The notes below the pieces were generated by a model, which was given only the letters and a program-made list of their open reading frames with translations, searched no databases and had not been told where the DNA came from. DNA of 8,046 bases. It comes from Methanothrix sp. GTDB taxonomy: Archaea; Halobacteriota; Methanosarcinia; Methanotrichales; Methanotrichaceae. The position numbers were made by a program, and so were the translations under genes. Of the stretch, positions 1-5,366 are shown piece after piece (the stretch's first letter is position 1; every line of letters begins with the position of its first letter). The stretch is from NCBI GenBank assembly GCA_023229165.1, contig JALNZQ010000118.1:1-8046 (forward strand), written 5' to 3'.

Positions 1-16
1 GCCCAGGAATACGCCG

Positions 17-490
17 ATGACGGAAGCGGACTTTCGGCTTCACCTTAACATAAGCTGGTGTCGCGGCGTCCTCTTTAATGTAGTGGCTCTAAAAAACGCC
101 ATCGCCGTGGTGGAGTATGACGCCCTCCTCTGGTCCGATGATTCCATCATGTTTGTGGAGTACAAGGATTCAGTTGCAGCCTACAAAGACCTCTCTTCTC
201 GAAGGGTGCAGCAGATGAACAGCTTCGCCAAGAACATTGCCCGGGGACTGGGCTACAAGAACTTCGCGTTCATAGTAGTCGTAAAGGGGCTGGAAGAGGG
301 CACAAACAAAGGCGGTGCCCCAGTCTTGCCGCTCTTTGAATTGGGCAGCTATCAGCCCATCTTCGTCTCATCCATCACTGAACTGGAATACCTCAATAAG
401 ATGATTGCAAAATATTCTCGCGAAGGCAAGGAAGATTTTGTAAAAGAGCTGGACAAGCTTAGGAAGATCTTCGAAATGGAGCAAACGTGA
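17..490 (+). CDS. Uncharacterised protein with PD-(D/E)XK nuclease-like motif
   Basis: I do not recognise this 157-residue protein as a named family. Residues 31-50 read as a beta-hairpin carrying E33 and D35, then a strand ending in VEYK with E48 and K50. A basic, glutamine-containing helix follows (R62, R63, Q65, Q66). That order (acidic residue, loop, E-x-K, then a helix with Q or K) is the layout of the PD-(D/E)XK nuclease core, so a metal-dependent nuclease-like fold is a reasonable inference. A hydrophobic strand (AFIVVVKG, about 84-91) and a charged C-terminal helix (about 121-155) follow. There is no signal peptide or membrane span. The ATG at 17 has AGGA eight bases upstream, but the frame stays open to the window edge, so the true start could lie further upstream. 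The stop overlaps the next gene by four bases, so the two are probably co-transcribed. Being a real gene is likely; the nuclease role is tentative. Confidence 0.72.
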   Translation: MTEADFRLHLNISWCRGVLFNVVALKNAIAVVEYDALLWSDDSIMFVEYKDSVAAYKDLSSRRVQQMNSFAKNIARGLGYKNFAFIVVVKGLEEGTNKGGAPVLPLFELGSYQPIFVSSITELEYLNKMIAKYSREGKEDFVKELDKLRKIFEMEQT

Positions 491-1335
491 AAGGATATGC
501 ATGGGCAAACGGCGCTGCCACAGTTCTCAATGCAGTTGCCATCTGGAAAGGAGCGGCCTTCGGAATCGAGCTTCAAACACGAGCAGAAGTGGAGCTGAAC
601 AATTTCGGCCTCATTAAAGGAGACGTTCCTGGTGTGGACACTCGCCTCATCGAGGCCTGTGTGCGCATGGTGCAGGAGAAACTGGGCTACAGCTACGGCG
701 CAGTAGTGCGAACTTACAGCGATATTCCAGTGGCAGGCGGCCTGAAGAGCAGCAGTACCGCCGCCAACGCCACCGTCCTGGCGACCCTGGATGCACTAGG
801 TGAAGAGATGGACCTTGTAGAGGCGGCCAAGATAGGCGTTGCCGCTGCCAGAAGCGTGGGGGTGACGATTACCGGAGCCCTGGACGATGCTCTGGCCTCA
901 ATGCTGGGGGGCATCGTGATTACCGACAACGCCAGGATGATGCTGCTCAAGCGGGAGGAGTTCTCTTGTCATGTCATGCTCCTGGTTCCCGAGCGAAAGC
1001 TATTCTCCAAAGATACAGATGTTTCCCGTTCCCGGCTCATTGCGCCCATGGCAGATGTGGTCTATGAGCTGGCCATGCGCGGCGATTATGGCAGGGCCAT
1101 GACCCTGAACGGCCTGGCCTATTGCGCGGCTTTGGGCCTGCCTACCGAGCCCATGCTCCTGGCGCTGGAGGCTGGCGTCAATGGAGTGAGCCTCTCAGGA
1201 ACAGGACCGGCTTATGCGGCAATAATCGATGAGGATAAGATGGACGCTCTTGAAGCTGCCTGGAGACCTCTGGGCGGAAGAGTGATAAGAACGAGGACGA
1301 ATAATAGATGCGCATCCAAGGGTCGGGGAATTTGA
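487..1335 (+). CDS. aroK: Shikimate kinase, archaeal GHMP type
   Basis: This cytoplasmic enzyme phosphorylates shikimate with ATP to shikimate 3-phosphate, two steps before chorismate. It belongs to the archaeal GHMP-kinase family and is unrelated to bacterial P-loop AroK/AroL. The ATP-binding GHMP motif PVAGGLKSSSTAAN lies at residues 81-94. TGALDDA (129-135) carries the acidic pair expected near the phosphate, and the C-terminal glycine motif GVSLSGTGPAYAAI is at 233-246. The N-terminus (GYAWANGAATVLNAVA) is typical of archaeal members, and 282 residues is the usual family length. The start is GTG at 487, preceded by GGAG five bases away and overlapping the upstream stop as GTGA, which indicates translational coupling. 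The stop overlaps the chorismate mutase start (TGATG), matching the pathway link. Homoserine kinase and mevalonate kinase are the nearest alternatives, but the N-terminus and context favour shikimate kinase. Confidence 0.93.
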   Translation: MKGYAWANGAATVLNAVAIWKGAAFGIELQTRAEVELNNFGLIKGDVPGVDTRLIEACVRMVQEKLGYSYGAVVRTYSDIPVAGGLKSSSTAANATVLATLDALGEEMDLVEAAKIGVAAARSVGVTITGALDDALASMLGGIVITDNARMMLLKREEFSCHVMLLVPERKLFSKDTDVSRSRLIAPMADVVYELAMRGDYGRAMTLNGLAYCAALGLPTEPMLLALEAGVNGVSLSGTGPAYAAIIDEDKMDALEAAWRPLGGRVIRTRTNNRCASKGRGI

Positions 1336-1616
1336 TGGGGCTACAAGAGCATCGCAGCGAAATTGAGCAGATTGACGAGCAGATCATAAGGCTCATCTAT
1401 CAGCGCATAGGCATCTCTAAAAAGATCTTTGAGGCCAAAAGGACGGAAGGAAAGCCGATTAGCGATCCACAACGTGAAAAGAGGGTCCTATCCAGGGCCA
1501 TGGACCTGGCCACGGAGTTGAACCTGGACACTGGTGCCGTCAAGAGCATATTCGAGACCCTGATTACGATGAGCGTGAATAAGCAACATGAGCTGCAGGG
1601 CCGAAATCAAGGATAG
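1335..1616 (+). CDS. Chorismate mutase, AroQ fold, monofunctional
   Basis: This enzyme rearranges chorismate to prephenate, the branch point toward phenylalanine and tyrosine. From ATG 1335 the protein is 93 residues, the length of a stand-alone all-helical AroQ-type mutase. Active-site positions known from the E. coli mutase domain can be followed by eye: R7 in helix 1 (HRSEIEQID), R24, K35, R47-E48 in DPQREKR, and S80 with Q84 near the end. An upstream in-frame ATG at 1308 would add nine residues inside the kinase gene. I prefer 1335 because its ATG overlaps the kinase stop (TGATG), has a G-rich Shine-Dalgarno-like GGGGA just upstream, and places R7 where the family has it. No regulatory ACT domain is attached; the matching prephenate dehydratase lies about 5 kb away as a separate gene, so the bacterial-style fused P-protein is split here. 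Confidence 0.92.
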   Translation: MGLQEHRSEIEQIDEQIIRLIYQRIGISKKIFEAKRTEGKPISDPQREKRVLSRAMDLATELNLDTGAVKSIFETLITMSVNKQHELQGRNQG

Positions 1617-1619
1617 ATT

Positions 1620-2009
1620 ATGGTTGATATTGCAGTAATTTCCGGGTCCAAATCAGATCAGGCAATTGTGGACAGGGTTGCCAGCAAACTGGAAGAGAAG
1701 GGCGCGTCATTTGAGCATAAAGTCCTCTCTGCACATCGCAATCCTCAGGAGCTGGAAGACTACATCACCAGGACGGATGCCCGTGTTTTTATCGGCATTG
1801 CCGGCCTTTCCGCGGCGCTGCCCGGCGTTATCGCCTCAAAAACCGCGCGCCCGGTCATTGGAGTGCCGGTAAGTGCAAAACTTGGCGGCCTGGATGCACT
1901 TTTATCAATTGTTCAAATGCCGCCTGGAGTTCCTGTGGCCTGCGTGGGCATCGATAATGGAGAAAATGCGGCGCTATTGGCCCTTAGAATTCTTGAATCG
2001 GGAAGATAG
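1620..2009 (+). CDS. purE: PurE-like protein (N5-CAIR mutase/AIR carboxylase family), short form
   Basis: PurE enzymes make 4-carboxy-5-aminoimidazole ribonucleotide in de novo purine synthesis, either by N5-CAIR mutation (class I) or by direct AIR carboxylation (class II). Family signatures are GSKSD at 9-13, SAHRNP at 37-42 (with H39), AGLSAALPG at 61-69, LGGLDALLSIVQMPPGVPVA at 88-107 and GIDNGENAALLA at 110-121. Two departures stand out. The loop that reads AAHLPG in typical class I enzymes is AALPG here, with A66 at the histidine position. The protein also ends at residue 129, without the roughly 30-residue C-terminal helical tail common in about 160-residue PurEs. It follows the mutase by three bases with AAGGA six bases before the ATG, so it is the last gene of the aromatic operon rather than part of a purine cluster. 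LarB is a related fold, but the SAHR motif and missing N-terminal half argue against it. Confidence 0.85.
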   Translation: MVDIAVISGSKSDQAIVDRVASKLEEKGASFEHKVLSAHRNPQELEDYITRTDARVFIGIAGLSAALPGVIASKTARPVIGVPVSAKLGGLDALLSIVQMPPGVPVACVGIDNGENAALLALRILESGR

Positions 2010-2010
2010 C

Positions 2011-2020
2011 TATTTATACA
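2011..2020 (+). promoter_or_regulatory. Putative archaeal TATA box for the stress-protein unit
   Basis: TATTTATACA lies just after the PurE-like stop and about 35 bases before the ATG at 2055. An archaeal transcript would start about 25 bases downstream, near 2040-2045, giving a short leader containing the AAAGGTGG Shine-Dalgarno site at 2041-2048. A purine-rich stretch (GGGAAGATAG) immediately upstream could act as the BRE. Position and composition are the only evidence. Confidence 0.5.
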
Positions 2021-2054
2021 ATGTCAGTGAGAGAAATAACAAAGGTGGGATAGG

Positions 2055-2486
2055 ATGTACAAGCGGATATTGATCGCCACAGATGGCTCAGACAAATCCA
2101 TGAAAGCCGCGCAGGAGGGCATGGAGCTCGCTAAGGGACTCGGCGCACAGGTCATAGCACTTAACGTAGTAAACGAGGTCGTTATTGCCAGCGCAGTTAG
2201 ACAGCTTGGGGCTGATAGAAAAGAAGTAGAGGCCAAGCTGGAGAAAGCGGGCGGAAAAGCAGTTGAAGAGCTCAAGGCCATGGGCGGCAAGTTGGGCGTT
2301 ACTGTAGATACAATCGTCAGAATTGGCGCTCCCGCAAACGTGGTTATAGATACTGCAGGAGCTGAGAAGGCGGACCTGATTGTCATGGGAAGCCATGGAG
2401 AGTCCGGTGCCTCCAAGCTGCTCATAGGAAGCGTAGTGCAGAAGGTTCTTTACTGGGCAACGATCCCAGTGCTGGTAGTGAGATGA
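2055..2486 (+). CDS. Universal stress protein, UspA family, ATP-binding type
   Basis: This is a 143-residue single-domain Usp, a cytoplasmic, normally dimeric alpha/beta nucleotide-binding protein whose client is not predictable from sequence. The N-terminus YKRILIATDGSDKS (2-15) supplies strand 1 and the adenine-site aspartate (D10). The phosphate-binding motif G-2x-G-9x-G-S is intact: G112, G115, G125 and S126 within MGSHGESGASKLLIGSVVQKV. The final strand IPVLVV forms the usual dimer edge. The intact motif predicts an ATP-binding (UspFG-like) rather than a UspA-like non-binding protein. The middle region (about 50-80) is a charged lysine/glutamate-rich helix. GGTGG lies six bases before the ATG, and a TATA-like box precedes it, so it probably begins its own transcript. 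A tiny membrane-protein gene starts four bases after its stop, so the two may act together. Confidence 0.93.
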   Translation: MYKRILIATDGSDKSMKAAQEGMELAKGLGAQVIALNVVNEVVIASAVRQLGADRKEVEAKLEKAGGKAVEELKAMGGKLGVTVDTIVRIGAPANVVIDTAGAEKADLIVMGSHGESGASKLLIGSVVQKVLYWATIPVLVVR

Positions 2487-2490
2487 GTAT

Positions 2491-2601
2491 ATGGAAGCTG
2501 TTGTATTAGCCGGATCACTGATCTACACCTCGTTTGCAGTTGTGTTTGTAATAGGTGTGATCTTGGGTTTCGTAGTTATAAGCCTGATCGGATCAAGCTG
2601 A
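2491..2601 (+). CDS. Single-span membrane microprotein (36 residues)
   Basis: An ATG four bases after the stress-protein stop opens a 36-residue reading frame ending in TGA just before a hairpin terminator. After the only charged residue (E2), the chain is almost wholly hydrophobic to residue 33, consistent with one membrane helix. G22 and G26 form a GxxxG motif of the kind that packs helices together, and the C-terminus is the polar tail GSS. I recognise no family. KdpF and CydX are similar in size, but I see no specific resemblance and none of their partner genes are here. The Shine-Dalgarno match is weak (purine-rich GAGATGAG overlapping the upstream stop), so expression would rely on coupling to the stress-protein gene. 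Its fit between that stop and the terminator, and its unbroken hydrophobic pattern, argue that it is real, though chance is not excluded. Confidence 0.62.
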   Translation: MEAVVLAGSLIYTSFAVVFVIGVILGFVVISLIGSS

Positions 2602-2612
2602 AATTTGCTCTT

Positions 2613-2665
2613 AGGGGACTGCCGGAGAAGTCCGGACAGGCCTCTTAAATCTTGATTTTTTTATT
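2613..2665 (+). terminator. Hairpin plus T-tract terminator after the stress-protein unit
   Basis: A perfect five-pair core, CCGGA (2622-2626) with TCCGG (2631-2635), closes on a four-base loop. It extends outward through CTG (2619-2621) with CAG (2637-2639) past one bulged A, then AGGGG (2613-2617) with CCTCT (2641-2645), which includes one G-T pair. A T-rich tract (2651-2665, with seven consecutive Ts) follows. It sits 12 bases after the microprotein stop, facing the convergent peptidase gene. Archaeal termination mainly needs the T-tract, so the hairpin may add 3'-end stability. Confidence 0.7.
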
Positions 2666-2675
2666 TAACAATATT

Positions 2676-2684
2676 ATAAAAAAG
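2676..2684 (-). terminator. T-tract terminator for the minus-strand peptidase unit
   Basis: Read on the minus strand, the sequence just after the peptidase stop is very AT-rich and contains six consecutive Ts (plus-strand A-run at 2678-2683) about 12 bases past the stop codon. That is the usual archaeal intrinsic signal. No clear hairpin precedes it. Confidence 0.4.
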
Positions 2685-2694
2685 TTTGAAATAA

Positions 2695-3747
2695 TTATTT
2701 TTTAAAGTATCTCCCAGCCGTCTCCAGGCACTTCGCCATCAGGTCCGCTGCCTTTTCGATATCGCTGATGCACAAAACCTCCACAGGCGAGTGGATGTAG
2801 CGCGTGGCCACGCTGATAACGCCCGTAGGAATACCGGACTTGGTGAGGTAGATGGCTGTGGCGTCCGTAGTGCCCCCGTCTGAGGCCTCCAGTTGCACGG
2901 GGATCTCAAACTCCCGGGCTGTGCCAGCCAGCCACTCGATGACCTGGGGAGTGGCGATGATGCCCCGCCCTGAGGCATCGGCCACCACTACCACCGGGCC
3001 TTTGCCCATCTCGATGGGGGCGTCCTTCTTCTCTATGCCGGGATGATCTCCCGGAATGGTCACATCGGCAGCTATGGCTACATCGGGATCCAGGCCATAG
3101 GCGGCAACCCTGGCACCCTTCAGGCCTACCTCCTCTTGTACCGTAGCCACGGCATAAATGGTGGACTTGGACTTGGTTCTCTTCAGGGCCTCGATCATGA
3201 CAATGAGCCCCGCCCGGTTATCAAAGGCCTTTCCGGTGACCCGGTCTCCCTGCAAAACGGCAAATGTCCGGTCCATGGATACGGGCGTGCCGGGCAGGAT
3301 ACCGAGAGCCGCCACCTCCTTATCGCTCTCGCAGCCGATGTCGATGAACATATCTTTGCCCTCGACCACCTTCTTTCTGTCCTCATCTTTCATGACATGG
3401 GGTGGCTTACAGCCTATGACTCCGGTGATAGGCCCGGATCTGGTATGGACGATGACCCTCTGGTTTAGGAGGGTCTGGTCAAACCAGCCACCGATGCGAA
3501 TAAAACGAAGGAATCCCTTCTCGTCCACATGTTTTACCATGAGGCCGATCTCGTCGGCATGGGCCTCGATCATGATGGAAGGAGACGCTCCCTTCTTGGT
3601 GGCGATGAGATTTCCCAATTTGTCCAAACGGACCTCATCCACGTAAGGGGCAATCTCCTCTTTTACTATTTCCTGTATTGATCCTTCCCAGCCCGATATG
3701 CCGTGTGCATTGCTCAGTTTTTCCAATAAGGATTTGATATCGCTCAT
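2695..3747 (-). CDS. M42 family metallo-aminopeptidase (TET type)
   Basis: M42 peptidases are cytosolic di-metal exopeptidases that assemble into large tetrahedral dodecamers (TET) and trim peptides left by the proteasome; some relatives were once misnamed endoglucanases. At 350 residues this is full length. All expected metal and catalytic positions are visible: H63 and D65 in EAHADEIG, bridging D176 in AFDNRAG, E205-E206 in QEEVG, D228 in AADVT and H319 in YIHSP. A glycine-rich DGGTTDA loop is at 290-296. The region between about 70 and 165 is the PDZ-like dimerisation insert of the family. Substrate preference (glutamyl, leucyl or lysyl) cannot be read from this. The ATG at 3747 has a purine-rich GAGAGATGA before it. 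It lies 29 bases after the fusion gene on the same strand, so read-through is likely, though the AT-rich spacer could also hold a weak promoter. Confidence 0.95.
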   Translation of the reverse strand: MSDIKSLLEKLSNAHGISGWEGSIQEIVKEEIAPYVDEVRLDKLGNLIATKKGASPSIMIEAHADEIGLMVKHVDEKGFLRFIRIGGWFDQTLLNQRVIVHTRSGPITGVIGCKPPHVMKDEDRKKVVEGKDMFIDIGCESDKEVAALGILPGTPVSMDRTFAVLQGDRVTGKAFDNRAGLIVMIEALKRTKSKSTIYAVATVQEEVGLKGARVAAYGLDPDVAIAADVTIPGDHPGIEKKDAPIEMGKGPVVVVADASGRGIIATPQVIEWLAGTAREFEIPVQLEASDGGTTDATAIYLTKSGIPTGVISVATRYIHSPVEVLCISDIEKAADLMAKCLETAGRYFKK

Positions 3748-3776
3748 TTAATCATCTCTCAATATAATTTGTTTAT

Positions 3777-5309
3777 CTAGGCCATCCTTACTCTTGCGCC
3801 CTCATTTCTGGCGCGAGTGATGAGAACCTCCCCACCAACCTCTCTCATGGCCTCTCGAGCAGAGGCTTCTATATCCTGCCCTTGAGTATCCGTTATCGCG
3901 TAAACCGTTGGCCCAAAGGAGCTGAGGCCCGCGCAGGCCGCACCTGCTTCTCGCATATATGCCATCAGCCGGTGCACTACGGGATGCTGCATCATTACTT
4001 CAATCTTCTTGAAGCCGATCTCCTGCACTCTGTTGACGGCCGCTCCGAAGTCATCCAGGTTCTCTTCCACCAGAGAAGGCACCATGCGCACCAGGATCTG
4101 GTAGCATAGCTCATGCACCTCAGCGATGGGCAGGGGGCAGTAATCCCGGAATATGTCAACTTCCATCTTTCCGTGAGCGCCCGCAGCAATGTCGGGCAGG
4201 GCCAGGATGATCTTCCAGTCACGAGGAAAGTCATGGCGCATAGTGACAGACGCAGGCCGCACGCCGCCGCATGCAGCCGAGGGCGAAAAGCTCATTTTGT
4301 CTTTTCCCGGTCCATAGCTATGCCCACCGTCTATTAAGAAGCCGCCCGTCTCAAAGGCAGCCGTGCCGATGCCGCTGGTTCCACCCCGGCGAGTGAGGCG
4401 GGCGATCTCGCGCACGGAGAGCTGCTGGTTATAGAGCTCACACATTGCCTTTCCTGCGGCAATGCCTATCTGCGTTCCGCTGCCCAGGCCCGCATGCATT
4501 CTGTATCCGCTGCGTATCGAGAGACGCGCTCCGCCCAGGCCCAGGTGCTTTTGCACCGCTCGGGCCGCATCCAGAGCGCGATTGGCATTCTCTCCCACTG
4601 CCACCAGATCCTCGCATCTAACAGCCTCCAGCAATATGTTCGGCTCATCCAGAGTGACACCCACGCCCCCGTCCACTCGACCGCTGCTGCCCGTTAAATC
4701 GGTCAGGGTCAGATGCAATCGGGAAGGCGTCTGGATCAAAACCCTTTGCTCATCTCGAAAGCTGTTGTAGGGAAAGGTTTCCTTGATGGCAATGAGCGGC
4801 TGGCCATGGCGAATTATCTTGTAGCTTCTCGTGAGCATAATCTCGCGAGCAAATACGCCAAAGACCCGGCAATGCTCCTGCCCGGCAGACAAAAATGCTG
4901 TGCTTGTTATATCTCGCCGCGATTCGATGCGGTGTTTTTTCAGGATAACCCCTATGGGAATATCGGCCTTAGTAAGGTCATCTTTAAAGCTCGCGTCCAG
5001 CCTTTTTAGGGGCGTATGCGAGACTGCGTAGACCAGCGCCTCATGGCTATTTGCCGTCTTCAAAAGCACTACCCTGAAATTGACATCCTCTCCGGGGTTT
5101 ACTTGAAGCTCTTTTGCCACAGTCTCATCTGCCGGAACAACCTTCTGCACCAGTGTCTCGATCTCAACCGGGCTTCCTGTTACAACTTCCAGCAGGTTTG
5201 TCACGGATCCGTCAGTTCCCAGAAGCATCTTTTGCACGGGACTCAGCCTTCCCACAATGCTTTCCAGCTTTAGAATTTCTCCGGCCAGGGATAGGGAGGA
5301 TTGGACCAT
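3777..5309 (-). CDS. Chorismate lyase / beta-RFAP synthase fusion (methanopterin biosynthesis)
   Basis: This 510-residue protein joins two cytoplasmic activities of tetrahydromethanopterin synthesis. Residues about 11-184 resemble the archaeal chorismate lyase family (UbiC/UTRA-like fold, DUF98), which releases pyruvate from chorismate to give 4-hydroxybenzoate. R79 (VNFRVVLL) and E177 (IKETFP) fall where UbiC has its substrate arginine and catalytic glutamate. Residues about 187-510 are beta-ribofuranosylaminobenzene 5'-phosphate synthase, a GHMP-superfamily enzyme condensing the arene acid with PRPP with loss of CO2 and pyrophosphate. It shows PSRLHLTLTDL (195-205), MHAGLGSGTQIGIAAG (271-286), RRGGTSGIGTAAFETGGF (307-324) and GLSSFGPTVYAI (461-472). 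Both halves look intact, and no start or stop lies at the junction. GGAGG occurs ten bases before the ATG. It leads a minus-strand unit with the M42 peptidase and is divergent from HMG-CoA reductase. The synthase call is firm; the lyase call is good but less certain. Confidence 0.88.
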   Translation of the reverse strand: MVQSSLSLAGEILKLESIVGRLSPVQKMLLGTDGSVTNLLEVVTGSPVEIETLVQKVVPADETVAKELQVNPGEDVNFRVVLLKTANSHEALVYAVSHTPLKRLDASFKDDLTKADIPIGVILKKHRIESRRDITSTAFLSAGQEHCRVFGVFAREIMLTRSYKIIRHGQPLIAIKETFPYNSFRDEQRVLIQTPSRLHLTLTDLTGSSGRVDGGVGVTLDEPNILLEAVRCEDLVAVGENANRALDAARAVQKHLGLGGARLSIRSGYRMHAGLGSGTQIGIAAGKAMCELYNQQLSVREIARLTRRGGTSGIGTAAFETGGFLIDGGHSYGPGKDKMSFSPSAACGGVRPASVTMRHDFPRDWKIILALPDIAAGAHGKMEVDIFRDYCPLPIAEVHELCYQILVRMVPSLVEENLDDFGAAVNRVQEIGFKKIEVMMQHPVVHRLMAYMREAGAACAGLSSFGPTVYAITDTQGQDIEASAREAMREVGGEVLITRARNEGARVRMA

Positions 5310-5366
5310 AAAAATAAATCCTCCGGATAGAATAAAGTTTTTCCCCTTTCAAAGGAACTGAGATCT
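5310..5366. promoter_or_regulatory. Divergent promoter region with an 11-base palindrome
   Basis: Only 57 bases separate the starts of the minus-strand fusion gene and the plus-strand reductase gene, so both promoters must lie here or reach into the genes. The AT-rich centre (GATAGAATAAAGTTTTT, about 5324-5341) contains TATA-like sequence in both directions and may be shared. Flanking it are the minus-strand Shine-Dalgarno site (CCTCC on the plus strand, 5318-5322) and the plus-strand AAAGGA (5351-5356). The latter overlaps the palindrome CCTTTCAAAGG at 5345-5355. Exact TATA and start positions are uncertain. Confidence 0.5.

Noticed and set aside
1308..1334. An upstream ATG extending the chorismate mutase by nine residues.
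   Set aside because: It would lie inside the shikimate kinase gene without a good ribosome site. The ATG at 1335 overlaps the kinase stop and gives the usual N-terminus.
2024..2425. A 133-codon minus-strand frame opposite the universal stress protein gene.
   Set aside because: Its serine/alanine/threonine-rich translation is the antisense of a real gene with an intact ATP-binding motif.
2483..2509. An ATG overlapping the stress-protein stop (ATGA), which could start a coupled gene.
   Set aside because: The frame stops after eight codons, so the in-phase ATG at 2491 is the only plausible start for a small protein there.
3748..3776. A separate promoter for the M42 peptidase in the 29-base spacer, which contains AATTATATTGA on the minus strand.
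   Set aside because: The TATA-like sequence is only about 10-15 bases before the start codon, too close for an archaeal TATA box with a leader carrying the Shine-Dalgarno-like site, so read-through from the fusion gene is simpler.
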